Shown here: piece by piece, positions 56,364 to 63,707 of the stretch | Numbering within the stretch: the stretch's first letter is position 1 | How the letters are laid out: each line of letters opens with the position of its first letter | Assembly: GCF_020514115.1 (NCBI RefSeq) | Contig: NZ_VTKZ01000001.1 | Span: 124,001-188,000 of the forward strand | Source: Synechococcus sp. MU1642 | GTDB taxonomy: Bacteria; Cyanobacteriota; Cyanobacteriia; PCC-6307; Cyanobiaceae | DNA length: 64,000 nt | Reading direction: 5' to 3' | The notes under the pieces: model-generated | Told to the model about the DNA's origin: nothing | What the model saw: only the letters and a program-made list of their open reading frames with translations | Databases searched by the model: none | Made by a program: the position numbers and the translations under genes

Positions 56364-57365
56364 ATGGACGTCAGCATCTGGATGATTGTCGGCTTCCTGC
56401 TGGCGGCCTACTCCGTGGTGGCGAACGACTCGCTCCAGACCCTCGGCACCTATCTCTCCTCCAACCGGAAACGCACGCCGAAGCCGGTTCAGATGCTGTT
56501 CATCTGCACGGTGACCTGTGGAGTTCTGATGTTGGGCTGGTTCCTCAACAACGGTGATCCCACGTGGGGTCTGCTCAGTGTGCCTGGCAAGGAGTTTCCA
56601 TGGCCCGAGCCGTTCACCTGGGTCTATGTGCTTCCACCCCTCGCTGTTGTGGCCTTGACCCAGTGGGGAGCACCGGTGAGCACCTCGTTTCTGGTGTTGT
56701 CATCGTTTATGCCCGCCAACATCGGCACGCTGCTCAGCAGCTCTCTGACGGGGTACGGCCTCGCCTTCGGCATCGGCCTGGCGGCTTACGCCCTGGGATT
56801 GTGGTCGCTGGAGCGATGGGTGTTCTGCCGTTCTCAGGACGGCAAAGACCCCAGCAAGGTTTGGTATGGCCTGCAGTGGTTCTCCACCGGGTTTCTCTGG
56901 TGCATGTGGCTGGTGCAGGACCTGGCCAACATTTTTGTGTTCCTGCCGCGCCAGTTGCACCTCGTCCCGATGCTCATCTGCACGATGGTGCTCTGCGTGG
57001 GCCTTTGTGTTCTGGTGGCCACTGGGGGTGGGCCCATTCAGGCCGTGCTCCGCACCAAGACCAACAGTTCCGATCTGCGCTCGGCCACGCTTATCGATTT
57101 GTTGTTCGGTCTTTGCCTGCTCTACAAGGCATTCCTCTCCAGCTTCCCCCTCAGCACCACTTGGGTTTTTTTGGGCTTGATTGGCGGCCGCGAGTTGGCC
57201 TTGCGGATCAAGCAACAAGCATCAGAAGTCCCGTTCACCAACCGGGAGGCGGGCAGTCTTACCAAGGTCATCGGTTCGGATCTCTGGAAAGCCGCCGTTG
57301 GCGTTGTGGTGAGTGTGGTGATCGCCCTCAGCATTCAGCCCCTCGCTCAGTTCACCGCAGGCTGA
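56364..57365 (+). CDS. PiT-like integral membrane protein
   Basis: A protein of about 333 residues with nine or ten helices. It has features of PiT phosphate permeases in diverged form: VANDSLQTLGTYLSSN near the N-terminus (PiT: GANDxANxxGT), WGAPVSTSFLVLSSF near 110 (PiT: P(I/V)STT) and a mirrored FPLSTTWVFLGLIGGREL near 285. The repeated ND...GT and P-S-T motifs suggest the same inverted-repeat fold. The gene is shorter than typical PiT. A TTG at 56352 is an alternative start. Substrate not established. Confidence 0.7.
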   Translation: MDVSIWMIVGFLLAAYSVVANDSLQTLGTYLSSNRKRTPKPVQMLFICTVTCGVLMLGWFLNNGDPTWGLLSVPGKEFPWPEPFTWVYVLPPLAVVALTQWGAPVSTSFLVLSSFMPANIGTLLSSSLTGYGLAFGIGLAAYALGLWSLERWVFCRSQDGKDPSKVWYGLQWFSTGFLWCMWLVQDLANIFVFLPRQLHLVPMLICTMVLCVGLCVLVATGGGPIQAVLRTKTNSSDLRSATLIDLLFGLCLLYKAFLSSFPLSTTWVFLGLIGGRELALRIKQQASEVPFTNREAGSLTKVIGSDLWKAAVGVVVSVVIALSIQPLAQFTAG

Positions 57366-57420
57366 ACCCTGTGGTCAGCGCCGTGATCCATGGCTAGGGC
57401 AGAGATGGATTAGCCCTTCC

Positions 57421-57756
57421 ATGGCACATTGTGTTGTCTTGTCGTTGTTGCTGCCCTGGTTGATGGGCGGGTTTGCCTTCGCCAGACCTGAGCCGCAGCT
57501 CAGTGCCAGGCAGACCATCCTCGAGGCGAACAGCCACCTAATTGCCGATGGCTGGCGTCCTGCCCCGGAAAAAACGCCTACGCCCGAGGAGCGGCACTGG
57601 GCATCTGTTGCGCTCGAAAGCCTCTCGGCCTGCTCTGGCACAGGCGTTGGGTTCTGCCGCTTTGATTACCGCCGAGATCTGCAGCGGCTGTCGGTGGTGA
57701 CGGTTCCGAGCGAACCGGGCCGGCCCTCCGTTGGTCGTGTGGAGCGATGGTGGTGA
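57421..57756 (+). CDS. Secreted small protein of unknown function
   Basis: A 111-residue protein with signal peptide (VVLSLLLPWLMGGFAFA) and a mature part of about 90 residues containing two Cys (LSACSGTGVGFCRFDYRRDLQRL). The Cys pair probably forms a disulfide in the periplasm. No domain is recognised. Its stop abuts the convergent flavoprotein stop with no spacing. Confidence 0.65.
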   Translation: MAHCVVLSLLLPWLMGGFAFARPEPQLSARQTILEANSHLIADGWRPAPEKTPTPEERHWASVALESLSACSGTGVGFCRFDYRRDLQRLSVVTVPSEPGRPSVGRVERWW

Positions 57757-58335
57757 TCAGGGGTTCAGCGGCTGCTCCCGCCAGAGCGTGTCCGCGCGCC
57801 AAAGCGTGCGTTGATGGGGATGTGGGCCGAGGTTGAGCCGCTCGACAGTGTCCACTTGGAGCCTCAGCACCACGAAATGCTCCGGCAGCTGCGCAGTCTC
57901 AGCGAGTTGTTCGGGGAACGCCCCCGTGGGGTCCAGCGGATTACCCGGGGTGGGCCACCCCCAGACAGCCCGTCCCGTATCGGAGAGCTTTTGCCAGCGC
58001 TGCTGGCAAAACTTAGGTTGCTTGGAGGCAGTGATCAGCTTCACCTTCCCCCGTAGTCGGTACTGCTGGCGGGCTTTTGGGAACAACCAGCACAGTTCAG
58101 AAGCTCCATCGTTGGAGAGTTCCTTCACCTTCTCGCTGCGCTGATCGCTGAACAGTTCGAGCTGTTTGGCCCCGGCCCAGCCGCGGAACACCAGGGTCCG
58201 CACCCGGGGTGAGCCATCCAGTCCCGTAGTGGCCAGTTGCACCCAGCGGGCGGCAACGGAGCGTTCCTCCCGCTGCATGGCCGCGTGTAGAAGAGGTCTC
58301 CAGGGGGGTATGGCCTCAGAGATTCCCTCAGTCAT
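57757..58335 (-). CDS. PPOX-type FMN-binding flavoprotein
   Basis: A 192-residue protein of the pyridoxamine-phosphate-oxidase-like fold, cyanobacterial branch (Npun_F5749/alr4036 type). EERSVAARWVQLATTGLDGSPRVRTLVFRGW, then FSDQRSEKVKELSNDGASELCWLF and QYRLRGKVKLI are the expected FMN-binding pieces. A PLTE-like ending, RADTLWREQPLNP, closes the chain as in PdxH relatives. Its start overlaps the stop of the HDAC-like gene by 4 bases. Confidence 0.9.
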   Translation of the reverse strand: MTEGISEAIPPWRPLLHAAMQREERSVAARWVQLATTGLDGSPRVRTLVFRGWAGAKQLELFSDQRSEKVKELSNDGASELCWLFPKARQQYRLRGKVKLITASKQPKFCQQRWQKLSDTGRAVWGWPTPGNPLDPTGAFPEQLAETAQLPEHFVVLRLQVDTVERLNLGPHPHQRTLWRADTLWREQPLNP

Positions 58336-59249
58336 GGAAGGTCAAATAAGCGAGCCTGTTCGGCAGCAGCACGCACCACGATGGCGTGGCGCTGCACAAG
58401 GGGTGTGAGGGTGTCATAGCCGCCACCGATCACCGTCGCGGTTGGAATCTTGCGGCGCAGACAGGCATCGAGCACGAGCCGATCTCGCATGTTCAATCCT
58501 GCATCGCTGAGGCAGAGTCGGCCGAGCCGATCATCGCGATGGGGATCGACGCCTGCGTTGAAGAGCACCAAATCCGGCGCGACGGTATCCAAGGCATCGG
58601 GCAACCGGTCGGCAATGGCGGCGAGATAGTCGTCATCGCTGGTGCCATCGGCGAGGGGGACGTCGAGATCCCCTTGCACTTTGCGCAAGGGGAAATTGCT
58701 GGCGGCGTGCACAGAAAGAGTGGTCACCCTGGGGTCGTGTTGAAAGCAGGCTGCTGAGCCATCCCCTTGGTGCACATCGAGATCCACGATCAGAATTCGC
58801 CGCACCTCTCCTGTTCCCAGCAACACCCGTGCGGCGACAGCACAGTCATTGAAGATGCAGAAGCCGCTCCCGAAGCCGGGGTGGGCATGGTGGGTGCCAC
58901 CCGCTAGATGACAGGCCAAGCCCCACTCGAGAGCTAGCCGTGCCGTCAATAGGGTGCCGCCCACGGCGAGCCAGGTGCGCTGCACCAAAGGGCGCGTGGC
59001 CGGAAGCCCGATGCGACGTTGCTCTGGACGGGTCAGGCGATCACGGCTGAAGGCTTCGTGATACGAGCGGGGATGAACGCTTTCCAGATCCTTGCGCGCG
59101 ATGCTTAAGGGCCGATGCACCTGGTCGGCCTGCACCACTCCCTGCTCCAGCAGTAGTTGATGCAGCAGCCGGAACTTCGCCATTGGAAAGCGATGGGTGC
59201 TCGGCAGCGGCGCGGAGTAGTGCGGGTGGTAAACGACTGGAAGCGGCAA
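58332..59249 (-). CDS. Histone-deacetylase-superfamily hydrolase
   Basis: A 305-residue zinc hydrolase. Motifs in order are GGTHHAHPGFGSGFCIFNDCAVAA (two His plus the N-D-A-V segment), IVDLDVHQGDGSA (Asp and His zinc ligands), NAGVDPHRDD and GGGYD (catalytic Tyr). This is the class including acetylpolyamine amidohydrolases and acetoin-utilisation proteins; in bacteria the substrate is often an acetylated polyamine or small molecule. It is the first gene of a coupled pair with the flavoprotein. Confidence 0.93.
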   Translation of the reverse strand: MPLPVVYHPHYSAPLPSTHRFPMAKFRLLHQLLLEQGVVQADQVHRPLSIARKDLESVHPRSYHEAFSRDRLTRPEQRRIGLPATRPLVQRTWLAVGGTLLTARLALEWGLACHLAGGTHHAHPGFGSGFCIFNDCAVAARVLLGTGEVRRILIVDLDVHQGDGSAACFQHDPRVTTLSVHAASNFPLRKVQGDLDVPLADGTSDDDYLAAIADRLPDALDTVAPDLVLFNAGVDPHRDDRLGRLCLSDAGLNMRDRLVLDACLRRKIPTATVIGGGYDTLTPLVQRHAIVVRAAAEQARLFDLP

Positions 59250-59289
59250 GGGGCTGTCTCACCCGGGATGGCTCCGCCCCATTCAAGGG

Positions 59290-59541
59290 TCAGGCAGGCT
59301 GTTGGTGCAGCAACCAGTCGTTGAAGCCACTGGTGTTCAGTTCGCTGATGCAGCTCTGCAGTTTGCGTAGATGGCTCTGCTTGATCTGGGTGAGCCTCTG
59401 CCCTTCCTGGGTTGTTGGCCCGACGCGGATTCGCTGCTGATTGAGCAGGTCCATTTCGCGATCCAGATGCTCCATCAGGTTGAGCAGGGCATAGCCCTGC
59501 TTGATTTCCTGCGCGTTGAGCTGCCTTGCGAAGTAACCCAT
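59290..59541 (-). CDS. Small helical protein (83 aa), unknown
   Basis: Predicted all-helical: YFARQLNAQEIKQGYALLNLMEHLDREMDLL and TQEGQRLTQIKQSHLRKLQSCISEL (described). No family is recognised. It is upstream of the HDAC-like gene by about 40 bases on the same strand. It appears intact and its composition matches neighbours. Confidence 0.55.
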   Translation of the reverse strand: MGYFARQLNAQEIKQGYALLNLMEHLDREMDLLNQQRIRVGPTTQEGQRLTQIKQSHLRKLQSCISELNTSGFNDWLLHQQPA

Positions 59542-59746
59542 CCTCCAGCCCTTAAGAATTGCTTAAGTATCTCACGATGAGGCTTACTGGTCTCGCTTAA
59601 GCCTTTAGTTCTTGTGTGAGGGGTGTCTCGTTCCTCAAATGAATTGTGGTGGCAGCGGCCTCGCGAAGCATGACCAGGTTGTGGCGAGGGCATGTACAGG
59701 TGTGACTCGCGTGTTCAAGGAATCGCTGAGGCGGAACAACTTGGCG

Positions 59747-60085
59747 TCAGTTCGGAACAAGCTGGTCGATTGACAAGCAACGGGCCCAGCCGGCTGCTGG
59801 CAGCTCGGGGTTCTTACGGTCGACAATCTTGTAGATCAGCTTGAACTGGCAGAAGCCAGCGGCGTCTTTTAGTGCTGGAACGTGAACACGAACCTCCGGC
59901 AGCGGTAGAAGAAACTCCGGCTTGGCTTGGGGCTTGAAAAAAATGCCGTGCCTGGCTTCACGGTGAACACAGCTGCTTGTCCCGCTGGGACCAGCTTGCC
60001 CAAGAGCAATCCAGCCGTCAGGAATCGGCGCATTCGGCTCGTGGGTTGGTCCGGAGGAATTAAGAAGCGACCTTCCTGCCATCAA
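59747..60085 (-). CDS. Hypothetical protein (112 aa)
   Basis: A soluble protein with several Pro-rich turns: PIPDGWIALGQAGPSG, FLLPLPEVRVHVPALKDAAGFCQFKLIYKIVDRKNPELP. The alternating pattern hints at a small beta domain. It is isolated between short gaps on both sides. Not recognised. The Met-Met start could be one residue shorter. Confidence 0.45.
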   Translation of the reverse strand: MMAGRSLLNSSGPTHEPNAPIPDGWIALGQAGPSGTSSCVHREARHGIFFKPQAKPEFLLPLPEVRVHVPALKDAAGFCQFKLIYKIVDRKNPELPAAGWARCLSIDQLVPN

Positions 60086-60142
60086 TGAAGGTCTGCTTCC
60101 TCAGCACCAACTGGGTATGGTCCGCAGGACTAGTGGATAGGC

Positions 60143-60268
60143 ATGGGCGATTACACAACAGCGATCTGGGTAACCATCGGTCTGACTGTCATCCTTACAG
60201 TCCCTGTCGTTTGGCAATTTTTGCAACCCAACGACGATGATTTTGGTGACCTCACCCGCAGAAAGTGA
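60143..60268 (+). CDS. Small single-pass membrane peptide (41 aa)
   Basis: MGDYTTAIWVTIGLTVILTVPVVW-type hydrophobic helix (residues about 7-25), then the acidic tail NDDDFGDLTRRK. The charged tail and single helix are typical of small thylakoid or cell-membrane peptides, and the codon pattern is good for its size. No family is assigned. Confidence 0.5.
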   Translation: MGDYTTAIWVTIGLTVILTVPVVWQFLQPNDDDFGDLTRRK

Positions 60269-60672
60269 GCCAACACGACGGCGTCACCATCCGTTGCTGG
60301 CAATTGACGGGTGAAACAGCACTGAGGACACGGTCCTCGGTGTCGATGAACGTGCTGTCCGTTATGGGATCAATGTTCTGTCTTCAGACGATTTCGATGC
60401 CTGTTTGGCCATCGTGGTCTGTCGCATGGGACCCATTTTTATGCGCACCTGTCGCAGGTGGCGGGGCTTTAAAAGGGTAATGACAGTGGGATCTGATACC
60501 GCAGTCGTGGCTCTGGCGTTCCAGAGGGACCAGCCTATGAGATCAAACCGGTCACTCGCATTCATCGTGTTCCTGAGGCGTTGATCGGTCCCGACTCTCC
60601 TCAAGGAATTGCTGTGTCTGATCAGGTTGCCATCACGCACTATCTGCTCTGCATGGGCTAGGCCATGCACCT
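60269..60672 (+). other. Degenerate region upstream of a broken gene
   Basis: Several interrupted frames. One plus-strand frame ends at TAG 60659-60661 with VPEGPAYEIKPVTRIHRVPE and looks coding for about 45 codons after a TGA. Another, overlapping, runs from about 60330 to 60584. I cannot connect them into one gene. It may be the remains of a second decayed gene. Confidence 0.3.
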
Positions 60673-61096
60673 GTTGAAAATGTTTCGAACTATCCTCGGC
60701 CACCCCTGATTGAGCTGGTGTCCGGTTCTGTCGAGATCTGGATTGTAGGACAGGTAATCGCTCAGGGTCAGCGCGACGTGCGGGCGTGTGAAACCTTTCA
60801 CCCGCCCTCGATTTATCTACACCCTTAAGCCTTTCGCCCCGGCACGCTGCACCCCTCAACGGGACGGCCTTCATTCTGTGAATGGAAAGGAGTGGCGTCC
60901 TATTGGGATGTAAGTGCTGAGGATGGCAGCGAGCGCCGTTTTCGCGCGGGGTGGAGTTACTCCAATCCAACGCAGGCCTTTTCTCTCTTGGCCGGGTGGA
61001 TCAGTGTTTAGCCTCGACGCGTTGATTCCAGCAGGTTGGCAAGGGAGATAGTTACTGCTCAGCAAGGCGTTTTATGGCGGCTGGATCAGCCCATAG
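60673..61096 (+). pseudogene. Broken DUF427-family gene
   Basis: Read in one plus-strand frame: VENVSNYPRPPLIELVSG, VEIWIVGQVIAQ, ETFHPPSIYLHP, then TAA (60826-60828), then AFRPGTLHPSTGRPSFCEWKG, VASYWDVSAEDGSERRFRAGW, SYSNPTQAFSLLAGWISV, then TAG (61009-61011). After a frameshift the end FYGGWISP (61070-61093) and a stop follow. The order YPRPP, HPP..Y, SFCEWKG.ASYWDV, A.WSY..P..AF..L.G, FYGGWI.P is that of DUF427 proteins. Two nonsense codons and a frameshift show it is dead. Confidence 0.8.
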
Positions 61097-61225
61097 ATCC
61101 ATAGGCCCAACCAAGGGGGTAGGAACCATCCCGAGTTGATTTTGAGGTGGTTTGAGTGAGCGGAAACAATCCAACTCACGTAATAGAGATTTATGTCTTC
61201 GTCGTCTGCAGGGTTGAGTAACCCA

Positions 61226-61384
61226 TCAGTTCTTGGGACGGTGTAACGGGGCTGCTGAGGACTCGAGCTTGGCGTGGGCTTTGTCGGCCTTCCTCAGAAT
61301 CTTTTGCGCTTCTTCGCGGGTCTGGCACTCCTCAGCTGCGAGCTGAAGAGACTCGAGACGTGAATGGGCGGTGCTTGTCTTCAT
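61226..61384 (-). CDS. Small coiled, charged protein (52 aa)
   Basis: MKTSTAHSRLESLQLAAEEC followed by QTREEAQKILRKADKAHAKLE forms one long amphipathic helix, ending in HRPKN. Heptad-like Leu/Ala spacing suggests a coiled coil. The reading frame is clean with sensible codon use. No family is recognised. Confidence 0.5.
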   Translation of the reverse strand: MKTSTAHSRLESLQLAAEECQTREEAQKILRKADKAHAKLESSAAPLHRPKN

Positions 61385-61543
61385 CGCTTCATAACCAATT
61401 CATAACCTTTTATCGCAAAATGCCTGGAACAGCAAGCATTTTGGCTGAAAAAAATGTTTGTAAAAACCTTGCCTCTGTCAAGGAGATAGTTGAGTGCAGG
61501 GTTGCAACTGCACTCCCGGCAATCCCAGCGGCAGCGGATCGGT

Positions 61544-61744
61544 TCAGTTGCAGCCGAACACGCCAAAGGTGATCTGACTGACGATCCCATGCCCCGTCAG
61601 GGCTTCCGTCAGCACGCCCACCACAAAGCCGATCATTGCGGCGCGGCCATTGAGGAGCTCTGCTCGCTCGAAACGTTCGCTACGGATTTGCGCTGCTGCA
61701 GCGGTTTGGAACCAGTCGTCGTTGGGGGTCGAAGAAGCCATCAT
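61544..61744 (-). CDS. hli: High-light-inducible protein (Hli), short form
   Basis: A 66-residue protein with ERFERAELLNGRAAMIGFVV (residues about 23-42), the chlorophyll-binding ExxNGRxAMxGF motif, and one helix ending TEALTGHGIV. Hli proteins protect photosystems under light stress. About 30 bases upstream on the same strand lies a near-complete HLR1 element, so regulation by RpaB is likely. It is the second hli gene in the window and lies in the region rich in broken genes. Confidence 0.93.
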   Translation of the reverse strand: MMASSTPNDDWFQTAAAAQIRSERFERAELLNGRAAMIGFVVGVLTEALTGHGIVSQITFGVFGCN

Positions 61745-61773
61745 TCGGTAAAGTCTTACGAAATGTTAAGCCT

Positions 61774-61791
61774 TGCGTAACGATATGTAAA
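61774..61791 (-). promoter_or_regulatory. HLR1-like (RpaB) element upstream of hli
   Basis: On the minus strand the site reads TTTACATATCGTTACGCA. The HLR1 consensus is (G/T)TTACA(T/A)(T/A)NN(G/T)TTACA(T/A)(T/A). The first half-site is perfect; the second has G instead of A at the sixth base and CA for the last two. It is 30 bases before the hli start codon. Confidence 0.6.
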
Positions 61792-61885
61792 TAGGATCGA
61801 GGTTCGGCTCTCTAAGAAGCATCACCAACTGCGGCCAAGCAGCTTGGTCCGAGGCCAGAACTGAGGTAGATGAATTCGCCCAGTC

Positions 61886-62116
61886 ATGTCAACGTCACGA
61901 AACCGAGCCCACGGGCGCTTCTCCTCCCGTCGAATCGACCAGGAGCTTCAGGGAGCCCAAGACGCCTTGATTGCCTTTGATGGATATGGAACCAACGGAC
62001 CGATGCTGCATGCCTCGGTCTTGCAGCGGCCTGCTGGGCGACGTTCAGGCACCTGGTTCGACAAGCTGTTTGCGCAGTTCAATCAACTCCTGGATGGGTT
62101 CGGCCACCGAGGGTGA
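61886..62116 (+). CDS. Hypothetical protein (76 aa)
   Basis: Basic at the N-terminus (MSTSRNRAHGRFSSRRIDQEL), then ALIAFDGYGTNGPMLHASVL and FDKLFAQFNQLLDGFG. No membrane segment. It ends one base before the convergent ORF. Not recognised. The frame could be real or a remnant. Confidence 0.4.
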   Translation: MSTSRNRAHGRFSSRRIDQELQGAQDALIAFDGYGTNGPMLHASVLQRPAGRRSGTWFDKLFAQFNQLLDGFGHRG

Positions 62117-62117
62117 G

Positions 62118-62330
62118 TCAAGGGGTGTTGCGAACTCCGCGTTCTCGAGTCCTTCGTTGTTGGGATCCGATGGCCAAGTGGTGAAGTTCCTCTGGATTCA
62201 ATGGACGCACTGCAGACATCAGTGCGTCATCAGTCCAATAGTCGGGACTGTCGAGAACTCCCAAGCGCAATGGGCAGGATGGGCCAGAAATCATGGCTTC
62301 TCCCTTACGGATGTCTTCAGCATGAAGCAT
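62118..62330 (-). CDS. Hypothetical protein (70 aa)
   Basis: The middle part LRLGVLDSPDYWTDDALMSA and RPLNPEELHHLAIG looks like protein, while the ends are weak. A start at MISGPSCPLRL (about 62294) may be better. It converges with the 61886-62116 ORF. Not recognised. Confidence 0.35.
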   Translation of the reverse strand: MLHAEDIRKGEAMISGPSCPLRLGVLDSPDYWTDDALMSAVRPLNPEELHHLAIGSQQRRTRERGVRNTP

Positions 62331-62565
62331 CGCAATCCCGAAGTTTTTTGACCGACTGCTCCAGATTTAGTGTCTCCTTGGCAGCAGGATTCCCTGCGCT
62401 AGGTGCAGTGCTTCTGTTGCCTGATCTGGCTCCTTTGAGATGTTCACCAAAGTCTTAAGTGAGTGTTGACATCCACTACATATGGTGTCTGGTGGGTATT
62501 ATTAATTCATTGCATCAAAGAGTGGTGCAGATCGCCGGGTGATGGGGATTGCCTTGGCTATGGAA
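62331..62565. other. Gap with a promoter-like stretch and no gene seen
   Basis: TTGACA is at about 62464-62469 and TATTAT at about 62495-62500, 25 bases apart, which is too wide for a standard promoter; TATTAT alone may be a -10. No coding frame is convincing. It precedes a strong terminator, so a short transcript may arise here. Confidence 0.35.
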
Positions 62566-62592
62566 ACCGCCCCAAGGATGGGGTGGTTTTTT
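62500..62592 (+). ncRNA. Candidate small RNA ending in a strong terminator
   Basis: A terminator hairpin (ACCGCCCC at 62566-62573, GGGGTGGT at 62580-62587, then TTTTT) has no gene upstream on its strand within 380 bases. A TATTAT box sits at about 62495. Together they could define an RNA of about 90 bases. The sequence does not match a small RNA I know. Confidence 0.35.
62566..62592 (+). terminator. Rho-independent terminator
   Basis: An 8-bp stem with one G:U pair, 6-base loop AAGGAT, then a T run to 62592. See the candidate RNA above. Confidence 0.8.
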
Positions 62593-62867
62593 GTCTGCAC
62601 CGTACGATTTATACCCTTGGTGCCTTGTGGATCAAGCCCGCTGCGGCTGGATTAGGTCAGCTGTGGATCTGCACCTGTAATCCTTGCCCTGGCGAGGACC
62701 AAGACGAAGGCAGAGCAAATTGCTTGCCAGAACACCGCGGTGATCAGGGCTAATCAGGAAGCGCTATGAGCATTTGTTCAGTGGCTTGGGTGCGATAGTG
62801 AGTAACCCAGAAGGATGTAGGTTCTCGATAAATTCAGATTAGCGGCCAGATATAGAAGAAACTCTGC

Positions 62868-63707
62868 TCACTCCTGATCGATATTAATCACCACTTCTGT
62901 CCCCGATTCTGTCGCCACAAAATAAGACAGAAATGCGGCGCAGAAGAAAAGAGGCCAGAAGTATCTTGGTATGAAAAAGTTGCTGCTGGCAATCAGATTT
63001 CCATCAAGAGAGTTTGTGCGTATCCATCGGATTGAAGGTCGCCACAGGACGAGCACCAGAAGTATGATCGAGACCTAGCAAAGATCGACGTCGAGGTGGT
63101 TCTGGAAGAACTCAAGGTTATGGAGTGTTGTCTGATTTTGGTCGTTTACCGCAGCGATGTTCTCTGGCCTTTTCCAGCCGAATAGGATTTGCCCATAGGC
63201 AACCTCCTCGAGGCCAATAATCAGCATGATTAAAGAAATGATCGCGTAAACCACTTAAGGCAGATGCATGGACAAGCGCTTGCGTAGATCTTTGGAGATG
63301 AGCTACGACATCCAGGCGGATGTGAAAAGAACTAGGGCTTGCAATTACTCCAGACTTCCTCCTTCGCCAAGCAGACGCTTGTAGCGACAAATGTCCTGAA
63401 CAGAAACTTTCAATAAAACAACGCAGCCCATGATGAATGATGCGAGGGCAATCATCAGGAAGGATCGTCGAGCTCGTGCTGAAGGGCTGTTTTCTGCCAG
63501 CAGTGTCGTTATGAATGCTGAGTTTCGAAAAATCCATCCTGCTGCAACCAAGATCAAGCCAGCGGCACCCAGTTGCAACTCAGGCCAAGGGGAAGCATCC
63601 AGCCAAAAAGCGCTGATGAATTTATAAAGAGAGACCCAGAGAACAACGACTCCAAACCACACAAAGACCTGGCCGCAGATGCTCTGCACCGTCTCCTGCC
63701 TCATCAA
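62868..63707 (-). pseudogene. Membrane protein gene with four in-frame stop codons
   Basis: One minus-strand frame of 280 codons runs from ATG 63707 to a stop at 62868 with no frameshift but four internal stops: TAA 63345-63347, TAG 63303-63305, TAA 63255-63257 and TAG 63075-63077. Before the first stop are 120 codons with three helices, ending RYKRLLGEGGSLE. After the third stop: VVYAIISLIMLIIGLEEVAYGQ, ILFGWKRPEN and TTLHNLEFF, then further helices (YFWPLFFCAAFLSYFV). The EE..xGQ..F...PE..N.Q..T.LHN motif belongs to a membrane family often seen with 'EEISWGQRIF'. The first part may still be translated. Confidence 0.7.

Noticed and set aside
60362-60970. 202-codon minus-strand ORF
   Set aside because: It is antisense to the DUF427 remnant, whose family blocks are clear on the plus strand, and its own composition is not protein-like.
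62463-62753. 96-codon plus-strand ORF
   Set aside because: It spans the rho-independent terminator and is rich in Cys, Trp and Gly without order.
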